Under the pieces are notes generated by a model that worked only from the letters and a program-made list of their open reading frames with translations, had not been told where the DNA came from and did no database searches. Below, one piece after another: positions 1 through 6,970 of a stretch of DNA of 13,764 bases. The stretch is from an uncultured Clostridia bacterium (lineage in GTDB: Bacteria > Bacillota > Clostridia > Christensenellales > Borkfalkiaceae): contig CAKQRE010000031.1 in assembly GCA_934271265.1 (NCBI GenBank), positions 1 to 13,764 on the forward strand, given 5' to 3'. The translations under genes were made by a program, and so were the position numbers. The number at the start of each line of letters is the position of its first letter. The first letter of the stretch is position 1.

Positions 1-30
1 CCCCTGTTGCGTTTGCAACAGGGGTTTTGT
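1..30 (+). terminator. Rho-independent terminator of a gene left of the window
   Basis: A perfect 10-bp stem (CCCCTGTTGC / GCAACAGGGG) with a 4-nt loop is followed by TTTTGT on the plus strand. This is the classic shape of an intrinsic terminator. It would end a plus-strand gene that lies before base 1. The window starts at the first base of the stem, so any T-run for the minus strand cannot be seen. Confidence 0.7.
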
Positions 31-60
31 GGTGTGCCCGATTCCAACTTCGAACCCGCT

Positions 61-652
61 GTTTTGCGCCCTCTGCAAAACGCGGTTCGTCTATTTGCGC
101 AAGCAAATATTTGCCGAGGGCTCCCGCCTGCGGGATCCGGCAATATCCGATCGGGGGAAATTTGCCACCCACGGAATCCATCCAACCCCGCCGTTTTGCG
201 CTCTTTGCAAAACGCGATTCGCCTATTTGCGCATGCAAATACTTGCCGAGGGCTCCCGTTTGCGGGATACGGCAATATCCGATCGCGGGAAACCGCCTTC
301 TCACGGGATCCGTTCCGAAATCCGCTGTTTTGCGCCCTTTGCAAAACGCGGTTCGTCTATTTGCGCAAGCAAATACTTGCCGAGGGCTCCCGCCTGCGGG
401 ATACGGCAATATCCGATCGGGGAAAATTTGCCACCCACGGAATCCATCCAACCCCGCTGTTTTGCGCCCTCTGCAAAACGCGGTTCGTCTATTTGCGTAA
501 GCAAATACTTGCCAAGGGCTCCCGCCTGCGGGATACGGCAATATCCGATCGTGGAAAACCGCCTTCTCTCGGAACCCATCCAAAACCCGCCGTTTTGCGC
601 TCTTTGCAAAACGCGGTTCGTCTATTTGCGCAAGCAAATACTTGCCGAGGGC
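61..652. repeat. Tandem array of ~132-bp units with alternating A/B tails
   Basis: The core GTTTTGCGCY recurs at 61, 193, 327, 459 and 592, giving unit lengths of 132, 134, 132 and 133 bp. The fifth unit stops matching near 652. Each unit holds three inverted repeats: TTTTGC..GCAAAA, ATTTGC-NNNN-GCAAAT, and a nested TTGCCG..CCCGC-CT-GCGGG..CGGCAA. Units 1 and 3 share one tail (AATTTGCCACCCACGGAATC) while units 2 and 4 share another (AACCGCCTTCTC...), so the real period is a dimer of about 266 bp. Long open frames cross the array on both strands, but unit lengths are not all multiples of three and the repeated peptide changes frame between units. I therefore read it as non-coding. There is no spacer diversity of the CRISPR kind. 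Confidence 0.9.
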
Positions 653-1509
653 GCGCTGCCCGTCACAGACTGTTTCAGAAATGCTTCAACTGACTCTCCG
701 GTGCTTCGCGGGGCAAAGCAGGTGCGTCCGGTACCGAGCGTGGCAATCTGCCGCATCTCGCTATCTGTCAATGTAAAATCGAAAATGTTCAGATTCTCAC
801 GCATCCTCTGCGGATTTGACGATTTTACAAGCGGAACGATCCCGCGTTGCGTCAACCAGCGGAGGACTATCTGCGCCACCGATTTGCCGTGTGTCTTGCC
901 GATTTGGCAGAGCGTTACATTTTCAAAAAGCTTGTTTTGTCCGGCGGACAACGGCGACCATGCCTGCATCAGAATATTTTTACTTTCAAGATAAGCGCGT
1001 TCGTTCTCGCGCTGAAAAAACGGATTGCATTCCAAAAGATTTACAGCCGGCTTGACTTTGTTCCAAAAGATGAAATCAGACAGTCTGTCTTCCGTAAAGT
1101 TATCAACACCGATGGCGCGAACTTTTCCCTCGGCATAAATTTCTTCCAGTGCTCGCCATGCACCGTAAAGGTCATGATACGGCTGATGAATCACATACAG
1201 GTCGAGATAATCCAGCCCTAACCGTTCAAGCGATGCCGCAAAGCCGCTTTTTGCACCCTCGTAGCTAATGTCGGGAATCCACAGCTTTGTTGTGACGAAC
1301 AGCTCCTCCCGCGGCACTCCCGAGCGGCGGATCGCCCGTCCGACAGCATCTTCATTGCCATACGCCGCGGCAGTGTCGATTAAACGGTAGCCTGCGCGGA
1401 TGGCTTCGACAACCGCTTCCTCACACGCCGCCGCGTCCGTCATACGAAAAACGCCGTAGCCGACAGGCGGCACGGAAACACCGTTATTCAGCATGATTTT
1501 CTGATTCAT
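622..1509 (-). CDS. Aldo/keto reductase, C-terminus supplied by the repeat array
   Basis: NAD(P)H-dependent oxidoreductase of the aldo/keto reductase (TIM-barrel) superfamily, 295 aa, similar to 2,5-diketo-gluconate reductase-type enzymes; it would reduce carbonyl substrates in the cytoplasm. The catalytic tetrad is visible: D45 in RLIDTAAAY, Y50, K75 in VTTKLW and H108 in LYVIHQP. The C-terminal cofactor-binding segment (PLVKSSNPQRMRENL) is present. The ATG overlaps the TGA of the MATE gene as ATGA, and AGGAGG lies 8 nt upstream, so translation is probably coupled. The last nine or so residues and the TAG stop (622-624) are encoded by repeat unit 5, so the native 3' end has been replaced. 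The core fold should be intact. The physiological substrate cannot be told from sequence. Confidence 0.92.
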   Translation of the reverse strand: MNQKIMLNNGVSVPPVGYGVFRMTDAAACEEAVVEAIRAGYRLIDTAAAYGNEDAVGRAIRRSGVPREELFVTTKLWIPDISYEGAKSGFAASLERLGLDYLDLYVIHQPYHDLYGAWRALEEIYAEGKVRAIGVDNFTEDRLSDFIFWNKVKPAVNLLECNPFFQRENERAYLESKNILMQAWSPLSAGQNKLFENVTLCQIGKTHGKSVAQIVLRWLTQRGIVPLVKSSNPQRMRENLNIFDFTLTDSEMRQIATLGTGRTCFAPRSTGESVEAFLKQSVTGSAPSASICLRK

Positions 1510-2888
1510 AATTTTACCTCCTGTATTTTCTTACGCCGCAGAGCCGGATGACAGATCAGCAATGCGGCAAAAATCAAAATTGCCGTTGTCGACAGGCTGA
1601 TAGGGTATGCCGTCATAATAGAACGGAAGGTATGATACTGCGGAAAAATCAGCTGAATCCACGCGATTCGCACACCGCACACACCGACCGTAGTCAGTAC
1701 AGCGGGAAGCGTTGAAATACCGAAGCCGCGCAGATATCCCGCCATAACCTCATAAAGAAGGCTGAACGAGTGCGACAACATGATTAACATTAACCTGATG
1801 TATCCCGTTTCAACGACCTCAGGGTCACTATTGAAAAACGCAAGCAGATATTTTCCGAAACAGAGGATCAGAGAAACTGCAAATGTCAGTGCGATGATCC
1901 CTTCTGCAAGACACAAAAACAGCGTTTTTTTGCACCGTTTCATCTCACCCGCCCCGGCGTTCTGACCCACAAATGTGGTACACGCCTGAGAGAAGGAATT
2001 GAGAATATCGTATGTAATGATTTCGATGTTATAAGCCGCGCCGGATGCCGCCATGACAACTGTTCCGAGGCTGTTGATGGCAGACTGAATTATGATATTG
2101 GAAACAGCAAATACCGCGCTCTGAATTCCCGCGGGAAGCCCGATGCGAAAAATACTTCCGAGACTTGCGCCATCGATTTTCAGTTTCTTCGGATCCAGAT
2201 GAATCACCCCGTTTTCTCTCCACATTCTGAAAAACAACAATGCCGAACTGACAGCATTGGAAATAACCGTTGCGATGGCAACTCCGTTTACCGTCATGCG
2301 TAGAACCGCTACGAAAAACAGATTCAGCAACACATTCAGCACACCGGAAAGGAAAAGTGCAATCAGCGGTGTTTTAGCGTTGCCGATACTACGGAAGATC
2401 GCCGCTTCAAAATTATAAAGAAGAATGACCGGCATTCCGACAAGGTAAATACGCAGATACAGAAGCGCCGGCGGAAAAACATCATCGGGCACATTCATCA
2501 CGCCGAGCAAAGGTTCGGCAACCGCTTCCCCGAGCATAGCGACAAGAATTCCGCCAATCAGCGCGACAAGTACCGAAGTATGTACCGTCTTTCCGATAGT
2601 ATCCTTATCCCCGCGTCCGACCGCATTAGCGATCACAACATTTGTTCCGAGCGCAATCCCGATAAAGAGATTGACAATCAGGCTGATAATCGGACTGTTC
2701 GCCCCCACGGCGGCAACCGATACTGTTTTTGCCTCTCCCGTGAAATTTCCGACGACCGCCACATCCGACGCGTTGAAAAGCTGTTCCAGAATGGCTGTCG
2801 CCGCCACCGGAAGCGCAAATCTCGGTATTTTATTCCATATAGAGCCGTGAAGCAAATCCGGCGGCTGTTTTTTTCGAAATCTGTCCAT
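1506..2888 (-). CDS. MATE-family multidrug/cation-coupled efflux transporter
   Basis: Integral membrane exporter of the multi-antimicrobial extrusion family (460 aa, the usual length), expected to have 12 helices in two six-helix bundles. The N-terminal segment, with GSIWNKIPRFALPVAATAI followed by EQLFNASDVAVVGNF, is typical of the NorM/DinF-like MATE fold, and the C-terminal half repeats the pattern. Such proteins use Na+ or H+ gradients to expel drugs or metabolites. The gene comes first in an operon with the aldo/keto reductase, which it overlaps by 4 bp. A divergent lysR lies upstream and is probably its regulator. The ATG at 2888 is chosen because it puts the usual short polar tail before helix 1; the ribosome site (AAGAGATG region) is weaker than that of the next gene. 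The substrate is unknown. Confidence 0.93.
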   Translation of the reverse strand: MDRFRKKQPPDLLHGSIWNKIPRFALPVAATAILEQLFNASDVAVVGNFTGEAKTVSVAAVGANSPIISLIVNLFIGIALGTNVVIANAVGRGDKDTIGKTVHTSVLVALIGGILVAMLGEAVAEPLLGVMNVPDDVFPPALLYLRIYLVGMPVILLYNFEAAIFRSIGNAKTPLIALFLSGVLNVLLNLFFVAVLRMTVNGVAIATVISNAVSSALLFFRMWRENGVIHLDPKKLKIDGASLGSIFRIGLPAGIQSAVFAVSNIIIQSAINSLGTVVMAASGAAYNIEIITYDILNSFSQACTTFVGQNAGAGEMKRCKKTLFLCLAEGIIALTFAVSLILCFGKYLLAFFNSDPEVVETGYIRLMLIMLSHSFSLLYEVMAGYLRGFGISTLPAVLTTVGVCGVRIAWIQLIFPQYHTFRSIMTAYPISLSTTAILIFAALLICHPALRRKKIQEVKL

Positions 2889-2925
2889 ATTTCATCTCTT
2901 CTTTCTGTTCTCTGCAATCAATAAT

Positions 2926-2954
2926 AGTATAGCACGCACAGACCATAATAGCAA
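2926..2954 (-). promoter_or_regulatory. Sigma-A-type promoter of the MATE/reductase operon
   Basis: On the minus strand, TTGCTA (2949-2954) and TATACT (2926-2931) are separated by 17 bp. The -10 matches TATAAT at five of six positions and the -35 matches at four. Transcription would begin near 2919, about 30 nt before the MATE start codon. Confidence 0.55.
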
Positions 2955-2976
2955 ATACTTATTAAGAATAATATTT

Positions 2977-2993
2977 CATAGTTGACAGCTATG
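2977..2993 (+). promoter_or_regulatory. LysR-type operator (CATAG-N7-CTATG)
   Basis: Perfect inverted repeat CATAG (2977-2981) and CTATG (2989-2993) with a 7-nt centre. It fits the LysR-family T-N11-A box (T2979, A2991) and has the ATAG-N7-CTAT shape known from OxyR-type sites. The centre contains the -35 hexamer of lysR, so binding would block lysR transcription (autorepression) while leaving room for action on the divergent MATE promoter. Confidence 0.6.
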
Positions 2994-3010
2994 ATTAAAC
3001 GTGATATAAT
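2982..3010 (+). promoter_or_regulatory. Consensus sigma-A promoter of the LysR gene
   Basis: TTGACA (2982-2987), a 17-bp spacer and TATAAT (3005-3010): both hexamers are perfect. The start of transcription should be near 3017, giving a leader of about 20 nt. Such a strong promoter for a regulator normally needs repression, which fits the operator centred on its -35. Confidence 0.8.
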
Positions 3011-3037
3011 GAAAAGCAGAAAACAGAAGTGAAAGAA

Positions 3038-3898
3038 ATGGATATTCGGTTAATGCGTTATTTCCTTGCGGTTGCAAGAGAAGAAAATATCACCCGCGCG
3101 GCGGAAACACTGCATATCGCACAGCCGTCCCTTTCCAAACAGTTGATGGAGCTTGAAGATGAACTCGGCAAGCAACTGCTTATACGCGGAAAGCGGAAGG
3201 TCACGCTGACGGAGGATGGGATTCTTCTGCGCAAGCGCGCCGAAGAGATTGTTGCGCTGTTTGAAAAAACGGAAGCCGAGCTTCGTTCAGACACCTCTGT
3301 TGAAGGGGAAGTTGCTATCGGCGGTATGTCGACTAAACAGATTCTTTTGGCGGCGGCGGAATTGCGAAAGACTCATCCGGGTGTGCGATTCCGTTTCTAT
3401 GCAAGCGACGCCAACGATGTTACGGAAAAACTCGACCATGGGAGCCTCGATTTCGCGGTTTTGCTGATACCTGTGGATGAGGTGAAGTATGAATCATTTC
3501 CGCTCACGGACTCCTCTCGTTGGGGCGTGATACTACCGACAGACCACCCGCAGGCGCAAAAAAGCGCCTTAACGCGAGAGGACTTTCGGTCATTGCCGCT
3601 GATTGTTCATCAGCGCGAGGGCTTGCAACGCGAGATTGCGTCATGGGCAATGACCGATCCGGAGGAGCTGAATATTTCCGCCACTTATAATGTCGTGAAC
3701 GGCGATCCGTCGGAATTTGTGCGCAGCAGACTTGGATGCTTTCTGACAACGGAAAATCATCTCGCGTCCGTGTATGCGCCGGATATTTGCTTCCGTCCGC
3801 TTGATCCGCCGCTTCTCGTCCACCATGCGCTTGTGTGGAAACGGCATACAATACTTGGGAAGGCCGCAAGTGCTTTTTTTAAACAGATAAGCAAATAA
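3038..3898 (+). CDS. LysR-family transcriptional regulator
   Basis: DNA-binding regulator, 286 aa from the ATG at 3038. The winged helix-turn-helix occupies roughly residues 1-60 (MDIRLMRYFLAVAREEN, then ITRAAETLHIAQPSLSKQL), followed by the linker helix and a periplasmic-binding-protein-like effector domain from about residue 88 to the end. A GTG at 3029 would add MKE; I prefer the ATG because LysR proteins usually begin just before the RYFLAVA motif. Neither start has a strong ribosome site (AAGTGA lies 6 nt before the ATG). The gene is divergent from the MATE/reductase operon and has a LysR-type box in the shared 149-bp gap, so it very likely controls that operon and itself. The co-inducer is unknown. 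Confidence 0.93.
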   Translation: MDIRLMRYFLAVAREENITRAAETLHIAQPSLSKQLMELEDELGKQLLIRGKRKVTLTEDGILLRKRAEEIVALFEKTEAELRSDTSVEGEVAIGGMSTKQILLAAAELRKTHPGVRFRFYASDANDVTEKLDHGSLDFAVLLIPVDEVKYESFPLTDSSRWGVILPTDHPQAQKSALTREDFRSLPLIVHQREGLQREIASWAMTDPEELNISATYNVVNGDPSEFVRSRLGCFLTTENHLASVYAPDICFRPLDPPLLVHHALVWKRHTILGKAASAFFKQISK

Positions 3899-4124
3899 GT
3901 AATTCAAAATATTGACAGAAAACAAACTCGAAAAAAAATGAATACTGAAATCAGATGACGTAATGAGATTTTCTATCCAAAAGAAATAGTAAAATCTATA
4001 CAGACTTAACCGACGCGGGCGAAAACGGCTCTGCCAGAACCGACCCCGGGGAAAAGCAGAAAAAGCAAACCGCAAAAGGGTAAAGACTTTTGAAAAAGAA
4101 ATCGAAAAAGCGGATAAACAAAAA
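3899..4124. other. Gene-free stretch after lysR with one bulged hairpin
   Basis: I see no convincing gene here. One inverted repeat (3966-3997) pairs AGATTTTCTAT with ATAG-T-AAAATCT through a single-base bulge and a 9-nt loop. It is not followed by a T-run, so it may be a 3' stem for the lysR transcript but is not a standard terminator. A TTGACA at 3912-3917 lacks a well-spaced -10. Confidence 0.4.
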
Positions 4125-4162
4125 CCCCGTAAATTGTAATTTGCGACAATTTACGGGGCTTT
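4125..4162. terminator. Bidirectional intrinsic terminator
   Basis: A 13-bp perfect stem (CCCCGTAAATTGT / ACAATTTACGGGG) with an 8-nt loop has CTTTATTATTT on the plus side and an A-rich flank on the other side, which gives a T-run on the minus strand. It can end the lysR transcript from the left and the minus-strand pseudogene/membrane-protein transcript from the right. Confidence 0.85.
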
Positions 4163-4187
4163 ATTATTTGTGTTTCGCAGGCTTACG

Positions 4188-4830
4188 TTACGTCAGCGAA
4201 ATGCGCATTGCGGGAAGAATTTGTCCCAATTCACTGTATTCGGGGTTCGCGCCCAGAATTTCTCCCGAACCGTCGAACGCCAAAATCCTGCTGTTGCTGT
4301 TTTGCTGATACTTGCAGTGCGAACGCGTCCACATAGCCCCTTTGCTTAACGTTGCCACACAATAGCTGCTTGTGCCGACGCCCGACACGAATTTACTTTT
4401 ATATAAATTCAACTCCGCATAGCTCAGCAAAAAGAGTTTGTCTTCTGTTAGAGAGGAGGCAGAACCTGTGTCAAAGCCCATGCTTTGGTTGTCGTTGGCA
4501 ACGACGGAAGTGAGGATCGTCTCCTTTTGCGCGACGTTAAAGGCAATGCCGTAAATATCGTCGTTAAGGTAAGATCTTATCGCGCTTAATACCCACTTAT
4601 ATCCGGGGTTGGCAACGGCAGATCATCGACGTTTTCAAAAGAATCGATCGTGTATTCGTATATCGCGTCGTCGGGGTTTATTCCGCCGCCGAGGTCGTAC
4701 GTGATTTTATATGTGATCGCCGTCCAGTTGGCGGTGTATTCCAGATCGCCGTGCGTGCCGCTCGTGACGGTCAACGTTTTTTCCGGCTCGGTCAAACCGC
4801 TGCCCGTCGGCGGAAAACCGACGGAACGTT
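4188..4830 (-). pseudogene. Decayed InlB B-repeat / DUF6273 surface-protein remnant
   Basis: Two frames on the minus strand together resemble the C-terminal part of a large secreted protein. The upstream frame (about 4830 to 4586) encodes most of one InlB-type B-repeat and the start of another (TGSGLTEPEKTLTV, then DLEYTANWTAITYKITYDL), ending PDISGY-stop. The other frame (about 4611 to 4188, without its own start) reads GYKWVLSAIRSYLNDDIYG and later KLFLLSYAEL, MWTRS and ILPAMRIS, the recognisable order of a DUF6273 domain. The frames overlap by about 25 bp, so a frameshift or joining deletion separates them. There is no signal peptide, N-terminus or proper start codon, and the remnant begins right at the stop of the neighbouring membrane-protein gene. 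I call it a truncated, frameshifted relic. Confidence 0.75.
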
Positions 4831-5582
4831 TATTTCATCACCGCAAAGATCACCTTGCCGACCGCAAATACAACCGCCGACAAAACGATAAAAATCAGAA
4901 CGAAAGTATTCACGTTTTCCTTCCAGCGCATCGCCAGGATCACGGCGTCGCCGATCGCGGCTATCGCCATAGGGATCCAGCACAAAAGATCTTTCCCCTG
5001 CCCGACAAACAGATCCCGCAGCATCCACGTGAAACAGGCAACCAACGCCAAAGCGACGATCGCCTCGACCACGTAAAACAACGCCGCCCGGGAAATCTTC
5101 GCCGGATACATCACGGGGATCGCCATGGAGAAAACCGTGAGAAACACAAGCGAATACCAGAACATGAAAGCATGATCGTCCCCCGAAGCCGTCTGAACGG
5201 TTCTGAGAACCATTGCGGCGATCAATAAGCCATAAGACACAAACTGCACGGGCGCGATCGTGTGTTCCGTATGCATCATGCCCGAAACCAGCATGACGCC
5301 GGCAGTTACCGTCAACAACGTATAATCGGGCGTAACGGAAGAATCGACGAGAGCCTTCCGGAAATCTTTGCATCCGAAAATCAGAAACCCGACGGAAACA
5401 AGCAACGAAAGAATGGTCACGGTATTGACAAATCCGTCAAACCCGCTCCGGTATAAACCGGAAAAAGAAGTGCGGCAGATACGAACGAGGCTCTGCACGC
5501 GCTCGGCAAAAAGAACGAGAAAATAACCGAGAAAAAGCCACGCGATCACGCGGGTGAGCGGCGAATTTTGCATAGCAGACAT
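4830..5582 (-). CDS. Unrecognised membrane protein with about eight helices
   Basis: Protein of 250 aa that I cannot assign to a named family. Hydrophobic segments lie at about residues 10-27, 51-69, 87-104, 113-130, 138-158, 166-188, 197-215 and 222-246, with short charged loops, so it should be a polytopic inner-membrane protein with no large soluble domain. A loop motif HTEHTIAPVQF sits between helices 3 and 4. I place the start at the ATG at 5582, which has AGGAAG 8 nt upstream; a GTG at 5591 would overlap that site. It is transcribed alone from a good promoter at 5660-5688. The TAA is followed directly by the InlB/DUF6273 remnant. The product looks complete; its function is unknown. Confidence 0.85.
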   Translation of the reverse strand: MSAMQNSPLTRVIAWLFLGYFLVLFAERVQSLVRICRTSFSGLYRSGFDGFVNTVTILSLLVSVGFLIFGCKDFRKALVDSSVTPDYTLLTVTAGVMLVSGMMHTEHTIAPVQFVSYGLLIAAMVLRTVQTASGDDHAFMFWYSLVFLTVFSMAIPVMYPAKISRAALFYVVEAIVALALVACFTWMLRDLFVGQGKDLLCWIPMAIAAIGDAVILAMRWKENVNTFVLIFIVLSAVVFAVGKVIFAVMK

Positions 5583-5659
5583 TTTCAACACTTCCTGTAG
5601 GTTATTCGGGCAGAACGCACGCCATCCCCGATCTGGAATTTCGCGTCCGCCTTGCCTTC

Positions 5660-5688
5660 ATTATACCCCGGTTCGCCGGAATAGTCAA
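5660..5688 (-). promoter_or_regulatory. Sigma-A promoter of the membrane-protein gene
   Basis: On the minus strand, TTGACT (5683-5688) and TATAAT (5660-5665) are 17 bp apart. The -10 is perfect and the -35 has one mismatch. Transcription should begin near 5653, giving a leader of about 70 nt. Confidence 0.8.
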
Positions 5689-5781
5689 GACAAAATCCGG
5701 TTTTTCTTTTCTTCTTTTAAGCCAGAAAATCCGCGGCACGTAAATCCCGTTTACGAAAACAAAAGATAAAAGGTGTCTATA

Positions 5782-5796
5782 AGCCGATTATCGGCT
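5782..5796. repeat. 15-bp palindrome AGCCGAT-T-ATCGGCT
   Basis: A perfect inverted repeat with 7-bp arms around one T, lying between the galE terminator and the promoter of the membrane-protein gene. It could be an operator or part of an extragenic repeat. A second smaller palindrome (CGTAAA-tcccg-TTTACG, 5739-5755) lies nearby. Neither has an obvious partner gene. Confidence 0.4.
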
Positions 5797-5810
5797 GATT
5801 TTATTAAAAA

Positions 5811-5841
5811 GGACGGAAAACAAAACCGTTTTCCGTCCTTT
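5811..5841. terminator. Intrinsic terminator downstream of galE
   Basis: An 11-bp perfect stem (GGACGGAAAAC / GTTTTCCGTCC) with a 6-nt loop. On the minus strand it is followed by TTTTTAATAA, so it should end the galE transcript 20 nt after the stop codon. The plus side also has TTTATT, so it may act in both directions. Confidence 0.85.
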
Positions 5842-5861
5842 ATTCGCTTTTCGAAAGCAAA

Positions 5862-6878
5862 TCAGTCTCCGTAGCCGTCCGGGTTCTGCGTCTGCCACTT
5901 TAAAGAAGACGCACACATATCGTCAAGCGTTTTTTCCGCTTTGAACCCGATCAGCTTTTCCGCAAGAGACGGATCGGCATAGCATGCGGGAATATCTCCC
6001 GGACGCCGCGGATCGATCACGTAAGGGATCTCCTTTCCGAACGCCTTCGAGAAGGCGTGAATCATTTCAAGTACGCTGTACCCTTTGCCCGTTCCGAGGT
6101 TCACGATAAACAGCCCGCTCTTCGCAAGCAGCTTTTTCACGGCGAGAACGTGTCCTCTCGCAAGGTCGACAACGTGAATATAGTCGCGCACGCCCGTTCC
6201 GTCCGGCGTAGGATAATCGTTGCCGAACACGTGAACTTTTTCGAGTTTCCCCACGCACACCTTCGTGATATACGGGCAAAGATTGTTCGGAATACCGTTC
6301 GGATCTTCTCCGATCAAACCCGATTCGTGCGCGCCGATGGGGTTAAAATACCTGAGGATCGCGATGTTGAATTCGGGATCGGCTTTTGCAAGATCCTTCA
6401 GAATGTATTCGATAAACAGTTTCGTGCTCCCGTAAGGATTGGTCGTGGAAAGGGGGAAATCTTCGGTGATGGGAACGGTATGCGGGTTTCCGTACACCGT
6501 GGCGGAAGAGGAGAACACAAGGTTTTTACAACCGAATTCTCTCATAACGTCGATCAGGGCAAGCATGCCGCCGATATTGTTTTCATAATACTCGATCGGT
6601 TTTGCAACCGATTCTCCCACGGCTTTATACCCCGCAAAGTTGATCACGGCGGAAATATCCCGCGTGCGGAACACCTCGCGCATCGCCTGCTTGTCGCAGA
6701 CGTCCGCGATCACGAAATCTAATTTTTTGCCGAGAATTTTCTCAACCCTTCTCACGGCTTCTTCTTTGCTGTTGTACAAATTATCGACGATCGTGACGTC
6801 GTATCCGGCGTTCACAAGCTCGATCACGGTGTGGCTTCCGATATACCCGGCACCGCCCGTTACCAGAATTTTACTCAT
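5862..6878 (-). CDS. galE: UDP-glucose 4-epimerase
   Basis: Cytoplasmic enzyme that interconverts UDP-glucose and UDP-galactose (Leloir pathway; it also supplies UDP-galactose or UDP-GalNAc for surface glycans). It is 338 aa, the normal length of a short-chain dehydrogenase/reductase epimerase. The NAD-binding GGAGYIGSH is at residues 8-16. The catalytic Ser-Tyr-Lys set falls at S124 (SSSATVYG), Y149 and K153 (NPYGSTK), the same numbering as E. coli GalE. The ILRYFNPIGAHESGLIGEDP segment and the GTGVRDYIHVVDLA segment of the substrate domain are present. ATG at 6878 has GGGAGG 11 nt upstream. It lies 92 bp downstream of the ABC-F gene with no minus-strand terminator between them, so co-transcription is possible. 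No convincing promoter of its own was found. No other galactose genes are visible. Confidence 0.97.
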   Translation of the reverse strand: MSKILVTGGAGYIGSHTVIELVNAGYDVTIVDNLYNSKEEAVRRVEKILGKKLDFVIADVCDKQAMREVFRTRDISAVINFAGYKAVGESVAKPIEYYENNIGGMLALIDVMREFGCKNLVFSSSATVYGNPHTVPITEDFPLSTTNPYGSTKLFIEYILKDLAKADPEFNIAILRYFNPIGAHESGLIGEDPNGIPNNLCPYITKVCVGKLEKVHVFGNDYPTPDGTGVRDYIHVVDLARGHVLAVKKLLAKSGLFIVNLGTGKGYSVLEMIHAFSKAFGKEIPYVIDPRRPGDIPACYADPSLAEKLIGFKAEKTLDDMCASSLKWQTQNPDGYGD

Positions 6879-6915
6879 ATTCTAAATATCCTCCCGAATT
6901 TAAATTATCGATTTA

Positions 6916-6935
6916 TAGAGCGTTATTTTGCTCTA
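6916..6935. other. Stem-loop between the ABC-F gene and galE
   Basis: A perfect 6-bp stem (TAGAGC / GCTCTA) with an 8-nt loop. The T-rich tract (TTTTCTTTTT) is on the plus side, where no gene needs ending. On the minus strand, the coding direction, it is followed by TAAATCG. It is therefore unlikely to stop transcription from the ABC-F gene into galE. Confidence 0.45.
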
Positions 6936-6970
6936 TTTTCTTTTTACAGCGTTCTTTTCAAGTTAAAAAC

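Noticed and set aside
61..652. CRISPR array
   Set aside because: The repeated part is almost the whole 132-bp unit; there are no unique spacers of 30-40 bp and no cas genes.
7..994. Long open frames of 100-321 codons across the tandem array
   Set aside because: They translate the repeat in changing frames because unit lengths are not all multiples of three; no ribosome site or family resemblance, and the longest one runs antisense through the reductase gene.
3641..4075. Minus-strand 144-codon frame over the end of lysR
   Set aside because: It lies antisense to the coding frame of lysR for more than half its length and shows no motif or ribosome site.
4090..4308. 72-codon plus-strand frame starting with TTG
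   Set aside because: It runs through the strong terminator at 4125-4162 and over the DUF6273 relic on the other strand.
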